A DNA stretch of 60,319 bases from an uncultured Legionella sp. (GTDB taxonomy: Bacteria; Pseudomonadota; Gammaproteobacteria; Legionellales; Legionellaceae), in assembly GCA_903877115.1 (NCBI GenBank), contig CAIRCS010000024.1:1-60319 (forward strand), read 5' to 3'. Shown here piece by piece: positions 56,966 through 60,319 of the stretch. Below the pieces are notes generated by a model. The model was given only the letters and a program-made list of their open reading frames with translations. It had not been told where the DNA came from and ran no database searches. The position numbers were made by a program, and so were the translations under genes. Within the stretch, counting starts at the first letter, position 1. Every line of letters begins with the position of its first letter.

Positions 56966-58756
56966 TTAGCTAAGTGCTTCATGAATGGTCCATTCTCGAC
57001 CAGTGCTTTGGGCTGGATCAGAGATCCAGAGGAATTTTGAGTTTTGGTTTTGGTTTGGCGCGGTGGCGCTTTTGAGGGCTACGGCAATTTTATATTTGGA
57101 TGTGATCTTTTGTAAGCTAGACCAAACAGTGTTTGGGGTGGCACTGTGATCTACGATGACTAATTGATTATCGCGAAATAAGATCGTGATCGGGCGATCT
57201 TGTAATGCTTGCTTGAGCGCATATTCTATTTGGCGCCATTTGAAAATTTGTTGCTTCGATTTATCTGCATCGGAGGGATATTGTTGGTAGGCGACGCGGG
57301 CTTGTGGGGTTTGAGTGAAAGTAAAAAAACTATGGGTGCTGGGTTTTTGTTTCAGTAAAAAAGCACACAAACTATCCACCATGGAGCGGTATCGACCTGA
57401 GACATTGGGTGAGGTGCCGGGACGAGTATTAATAAAAATAGCAAATGCTAGAGTATGTCCATTTGCAGTATACAGATATCCTGATAAGCTCATTACCCCA
57501 GTCATAGTACCGGTTTTGGCGCGAATCAATCCTTTCTGAGGGGCTTTGCTAAAGCGCCGTTTGAGCGTGCCATCTTGTCCAGCAATCGGTAAGGCCGCTA
57601 TGTATTCATAAGTCAGTGGAAACCTTTCATATAGATAGCGAAGCAACGAAACAGTTTGCTCGGTACTGAGGAGATCCTGACGAGATAAGCCCGAACCATC
57701 TATTAAGACTGCTGACTGCATATTAATGCTGGTTTGTTGCTGCAGAAATTGCTTTACGATGCCTTCTGCTTGTTGCCAATCTACAGGACTACCCTTAATT
57801 TTGCGCGCAGCATGGAGAAACAAACTATTGGCATAGAGATTATCGGAAGGTTTTAATGTATCTGCCAATAGTCGGGTAATAGGCTGAGAATAATGCGTAG
57901 CTAACAACATGGATGGTTTGCTTTCCCCTAAAACAATGGGCCCATCTAGAGTGATTCCCTTCTCTTGTAAACTCACTCTTATTAATTCTTGGGCGTGTTT
58001 TAAAGGATTCTTCACTGCAATGCGTGCTTGGACAGCACCTTGGCGTTGTCCAATTTTGCCGTGGATAATCAAATGATTATCTTCTGTGGTGGTGAAACTG
58101 ATGCCGTCTGCATGTCCGGCAACTGTAGAAACATGATTATCTAAAGTAAAACTTCCTAGCGGTCCAGAGTATTCTACTAATGCAGGTTGGCCAATTTGGC
58201 AAGAAGGATTGACTGTGATCGCGACGCGATTTTCATCGATAATCAACGGGGCTAATGAGGCGCCATAACTGTAATACAGATCTTTGGACACGATACCAGG
58301 CGGATGAGCTTGCGTATGACTAAAATCACTCACTAAAACCACAGACCCAGCAATTCTGGATACGCCTAATGTTTTTAAGCTAGAAAATAATTCAGCAAGA
58401 TTAGTACTGGAAAAAGAAGGGTCTCCTGGCAGAGAGAGGTAGAGAGAGCCATTGAGAGTACCTGCTTGAATCGAATCCGCGTCGGTGCTTAGTTGGGTTT
58501 GAAAGTGGTAGTCGGGGCCCAAAGCAAGCAATGCTGTCGCATCGGAAAATAATTTCATATTGCTGGCGGGAATAAAGGGTTGTTTCGTCGCGCGCTGGTA
58601 CAATGTTTCGCCTGTATTCAGATCAACTACTAACATTCCAAGGTTAATTTTAGGATCAATCTTATTAATGATCGTATCGATAGGTTTTTGGAGACTGCCG
58701 GCAAATAAAACTGAGCATAGACTCCAAGCGCATATACTGGAAGCGATCCGTATCAT
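56966..58756 (-). CDS. dacB: D-alanyl-D-alanine carboxypeptidase/endopeptidase (PBP4, S13) with C-terminal extension
   Basis: Low-molecular-mass penicillin-binding protein that trims or cleaves peptidoglycan crosslinks in the periplasm. 596 aa with a signal peptide (MIRIASSICAWSLCSVLFAG). SxxK motif: Ser65 in PASNMKLF. SGL-type motif: LIDGSGLSRQDL. KTG motif: RAKTGTMTGVMSL. The S13 domain ends near residue 480 (CAFLLKQ). The remaining 110 or so residues (KWRQIEYALKQALQDRPITI to the end) form an alpha-beta segment not in the 477-aa E. coli protein. Confidence 0.94.
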   Translation of the reverse strand: MIRIASSICAWSLCSVLFAGSLQKPIDTIINKIDPKINLGMLVVDLNTGETLYQRATKQPFIPASNMKLFSDATALLALGPDYHFQTQLSTDADSIQAGTLNGSLYLSLPGDPSFSSTNLAELFSSLKTLGVSRIAGSVVLVSDFSHTQAHPPGIVSKDLYYSYGASLAPLIIDENRVAITVNPSCQIGQPALVEYSGPLGSFTLDNHVSTVAGHADGISFTTTEDNHLIIHGKIGQRQGAVQARIAVKNPLKHAQELIRVSLQEKGITLDGPIVLGESKPSMLLATHYSQPITRLLADTLKPSDNLYANSLFLHAARKIKGSPVDWQQAEGIVKQFLQQQTSINMQSAVLIDGSGLSRQDLLSTEQTVSLLRYLYERFPLTYEYIAALPIAGQDGTLKRRFSKAPQKGLIRAKTGTMTGVMSLSGYLYTANGHTLAFAIFINTRPGTSPNVSGRYRSMVDSLCAFLLKQKPSTHSFFTFTQTPQARVAYQQYPSDADKSKQQIFKWRQIEYALKQALQDRPITILFRDNQLVIVDHSATPNTVWSSLQKITSKYKIAVALKSATAPNQNQNSKFLWISDPAQSTGREWTIHEALS

Positions 58757-59367
58757 TATTATTCAAAACTCCGCATCAATCGTAATATCATGATAGCGTA
58801 TGCGTTTCCATTCTAGAAGAGTTTTATCATTTTTTTCCAAACTAAGCAGAATGTAATAAATATCTATAAAAAATGGTAGGTTAAGCTTTGGCCCAAACTA
58901 TTTCTTTTATTTAATAAAGTCCGCTTATTTAATGAGGATTGCTTAAAAAGGAGTTTGCGTACGGAATGCCACCATGTTGGCAGGATCTGAACAAGCGATA
59001 GATCGGCTGTATTTGCAAGTGTAACCAGGGGATACCCACAGGATTATCCACAGAATTTGTGGATAAATACCTTGGTTTCAGTGTGATAATTTTTTAAAAA
59101 ACATCATAAATTTCAATGCATTATATTTCTTTGGCGGGTTGTTGGCCAATTTGAGCAAATAGCCTTATAAAAACTTATCCACAAATTGATTAATTCTAAG
59201 TCTTATCACTTCGATTGTGTCCAGGCTAGTTTCCAATAGCGCTTTTGACCCCTTGACAGGTATCTTGGCGAGCGCGCTTAACTCTAAACTATTTGCAATG
59301 TTCATAGGAATTCAAAGGAGTTTGTGTGATAATAAAAAATCACTCTGATTATATTTGAGACCATCTC
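58757..59367. other. Non-coding region of 610 bp with DnaA-box cluster and AT-rich stretch
   Basis: No credible gene: the frames are short and lack family features. The left part (58757-59020) is AT-rich with no evident motif, except ggtaggtt-ttggccc (58872-58890), which resembles a TIR of the element at 55864-56070. The right part holds the DnaA boxes listed separately, then an AT-rich block (59079-59125). The last part before the GTG at 59368 has no clear promoter. Confidence 0.6.
59032..59183. promoter_or_regulatory. DnaA-box cluster
   Basis: Perfect TTATCCACA at 59044-59052 and 59175-59183, perfect inverse tgtggataa at 59058-59066, and a 7-of-9 match (atacccaca) at 59032-59040. Three exact sites in 140 bp is far above chance. 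Between the pairs lies an AT-rich block with runs such as gataattttttaaaaaac that could be a duplex-unwinding element. Whether it is oriC, a titration site or a DnaA-controlled promoter region is open. Confidence 0.75.
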
Positions 59368-60288
59368 GTGCAACATAAACTTATAGAACAACTCAAACAA
59401 TCTCGCGGTGAGTCTGCACCACTAAATCAAGGCTTGTTTGATTTTTCTACTCCGAAAGAACTGACGGTGCAAAATTTCAAAGAAGGGGTTCAGCGCTTTA
59501 TTATGCTTGCCAATATGCTTCCCGAGGAACGAGTTGCGTTTTATGGCAATCGCTATGCCGGGCTATATAACAACAATCATCTAGCTGAACTGTGGAATGC
59601 GATATGCTCCCGAGAGGATATTATCGCACCCCATGCGCTGGATGAATTTGTTCCCAGTGATTGGGAGATTATTGCTGACGAAGGATCTATTTCTTTAAAA
59701 TATACAGGATTTACCCCTGCAGCTGCTTTAAATGAATTGTTAAGAGGTCCTACCGTTATTGATTGCGGTATTTTTTGTCAGTTAGGCATATGGTTTGGAA
59801 TTCGCTACGTATTGGGGGATGAGCGTTTCAATAATGAATTTGGCAACCAAGCTTTTTGGATAACGCGCTCCAATTTTGAAGCAGTCAGAGAAGGGTTTGA
59901 GTCTGGCGGGAGTCCTCTATTTTCCTTTTTTACCGCTATTACACAGGATTCGGTCAGCATTGAACATGTGTTTAATGACGCTGCTTATCGATTAAAACAT
60001 CCGGGGGGCAATAGTGGTGGGGAAAATTGTTTGGTGATTGATAACCTATATTATACTTTTTCACCCCTGAAGGTGACTGCCCGCAATGGGTTTAGTCGTA
60101 CAGAAGTTATTCAAGAACTGTTAGATGTTTTTAATGCAGCCCCTGATTTTAATGATGAGGAAGCTATAAAGGTTTTTTCTGAAAATTATGAATTTTTCCA
60201 GAGTCGTTATGGCTCAATTTATAAATTCGAATTCTCTGCGATACCTTGGTTTAAACTATTAGCTTGTAATCCTCGCCCAAACGATTGA
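59368..60288 (+). CDS. Unknown protein with possible cysteine-hydrolase-like motifs
   Basis: 306 aa from a GTG at 59368; no strong Shine-Dalgarno is seen. I do not recognise it. The segment GPTVIDCGIFCQLGIWFGIR (about residues 128-147), a Cys at the head of a helix, followed about 90 residues later by LKHPGG and ENCLVIDNLYYTF (a His before a beta strand), is the pattern of papain- or transglutaminase-like hydrolases. No such family is confirmed. There is no signal peptide or membrane segment, so secretion through a specialised system or a cytosolic role are both possible. Confidence 0.7.
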   Translation: MQHKLIEQLKQSRGESAPLNQGLFDFSTPKELTVQNFKEGVQRFIMLANMLPEERVAFYGNRYAGLYNNNHLAELWNAICSREDIIAPHALDEFVPSDWEIIADEGSISLKYTGFTPAAALNELLRGPTVIDCGIFCQLGIWFGIRYVLGDERFNNEFGNQAFWITRSNFEAVREGFESGGSPLFSFFTAITQDSVSIEHVFNDAAYRLKHPGGNSGGENCLVIDNLYYTFSPLKVTARNGFSRTEVIQELLDVFNAAPDFNDEEAIKVFSENYEFFQSRYGSIYKFEFSAIPWFKLLACNPRPND

Positions 60289-60319
60289 AAACCTCTTCGG
60301 TGATGGACTCTTCTGGTAT

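Noticed and set aside
58880..58940. Similarity to the 3' end of the 56073-56810 gene (ggcccaa ... ataaagtcygctt)
   Set aside because: Only short matched blocks; it cannot be told from chance without an alignment.
58967..59002. Eleven-codon frame (atgccaccatgttgg...) as a leader peptide
   Set aside because: No conserved context, weak spacing from the upstream ggag, and no regulated codon run or attenuator after it.

Overview
The window looks like chromosomal core from a gammaproteobacterium of about 40-43% GC (estimated by eye). Several things point to the Legionellales/Coxiellaceae side of the class, although this placement is inference. These are the extended ribosomal protein uS7, the block amgK-murU / lptD-surA-pdxA-folA, the order coaBC-dut-algC, and scattered orphan proteins of the kind common in host-associated Legionellales. 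I see no phage, insertion sequence, CRISPR array or plasmid backbone.

Layout. (1) 1-6.5 kb, minus strand: an unknown protein cut by the window edge, recR, ybaB, dnaX, the SRP RNA gene ffs, a CdsA-like gene and a family-4 uracil-DNA glycosylase. (2) 6.6-13.6 kb, plus strand: initiator tRNA, then rimP-nusA-infB-rbfA-truB and a DUF2520-type Rossmann protein. (3) 13.6-17.2 kb, minus strand: a frameshifted phytochelatin-synthase-like gene, then def-fmt-rsmB. (4) 17.3-21.7 kb, plus strand: an orphan protein, a FadE-type acyl-CoA dehydrogenase and two small unknown genes coupled to it. (5) 21.7-28.9 kb: amgK-murU (peptidoglycan sugar recycling) diverging from lptD-surA-pdxA-folA (outer-membrane biogenesis and cofactors). 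(6) 29-47.1 kb: the complete str, S10, spc and alpha ribosomal operons with rpoA and secY. (7) 47.2-60.3 kb: a NUDIX gene with an in-frame amber codon, a secreted Asp-box propeller, coaBC-dut-algC-lpxC, a short DciA-like gene, a bPH2 protein with cbpA-cbpM, an orphan, dacB with an unusual C-terminal extension, a non-coding region with a DnaA-box cluster, and a final orphan.

The core genes mostly form tight, translationally coupled operons with ATGA overlaps. The unusual material lies in and between them: several unrelated families of palindromic repeats, one of them inserted in frame in dnaX and partly duplicated; a one-base frameshift in the phytochelatin-synthase-like gene; three perfect DnaA boxes within 140 bp; and several cysteine-rich or membrane-anchored proteins I cannot assign. 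I did not find a convincing new multi-gene system. The closest candidates are the fadE-coupled pair of unknown genes and the C-x6-C/Asp-box propeller.
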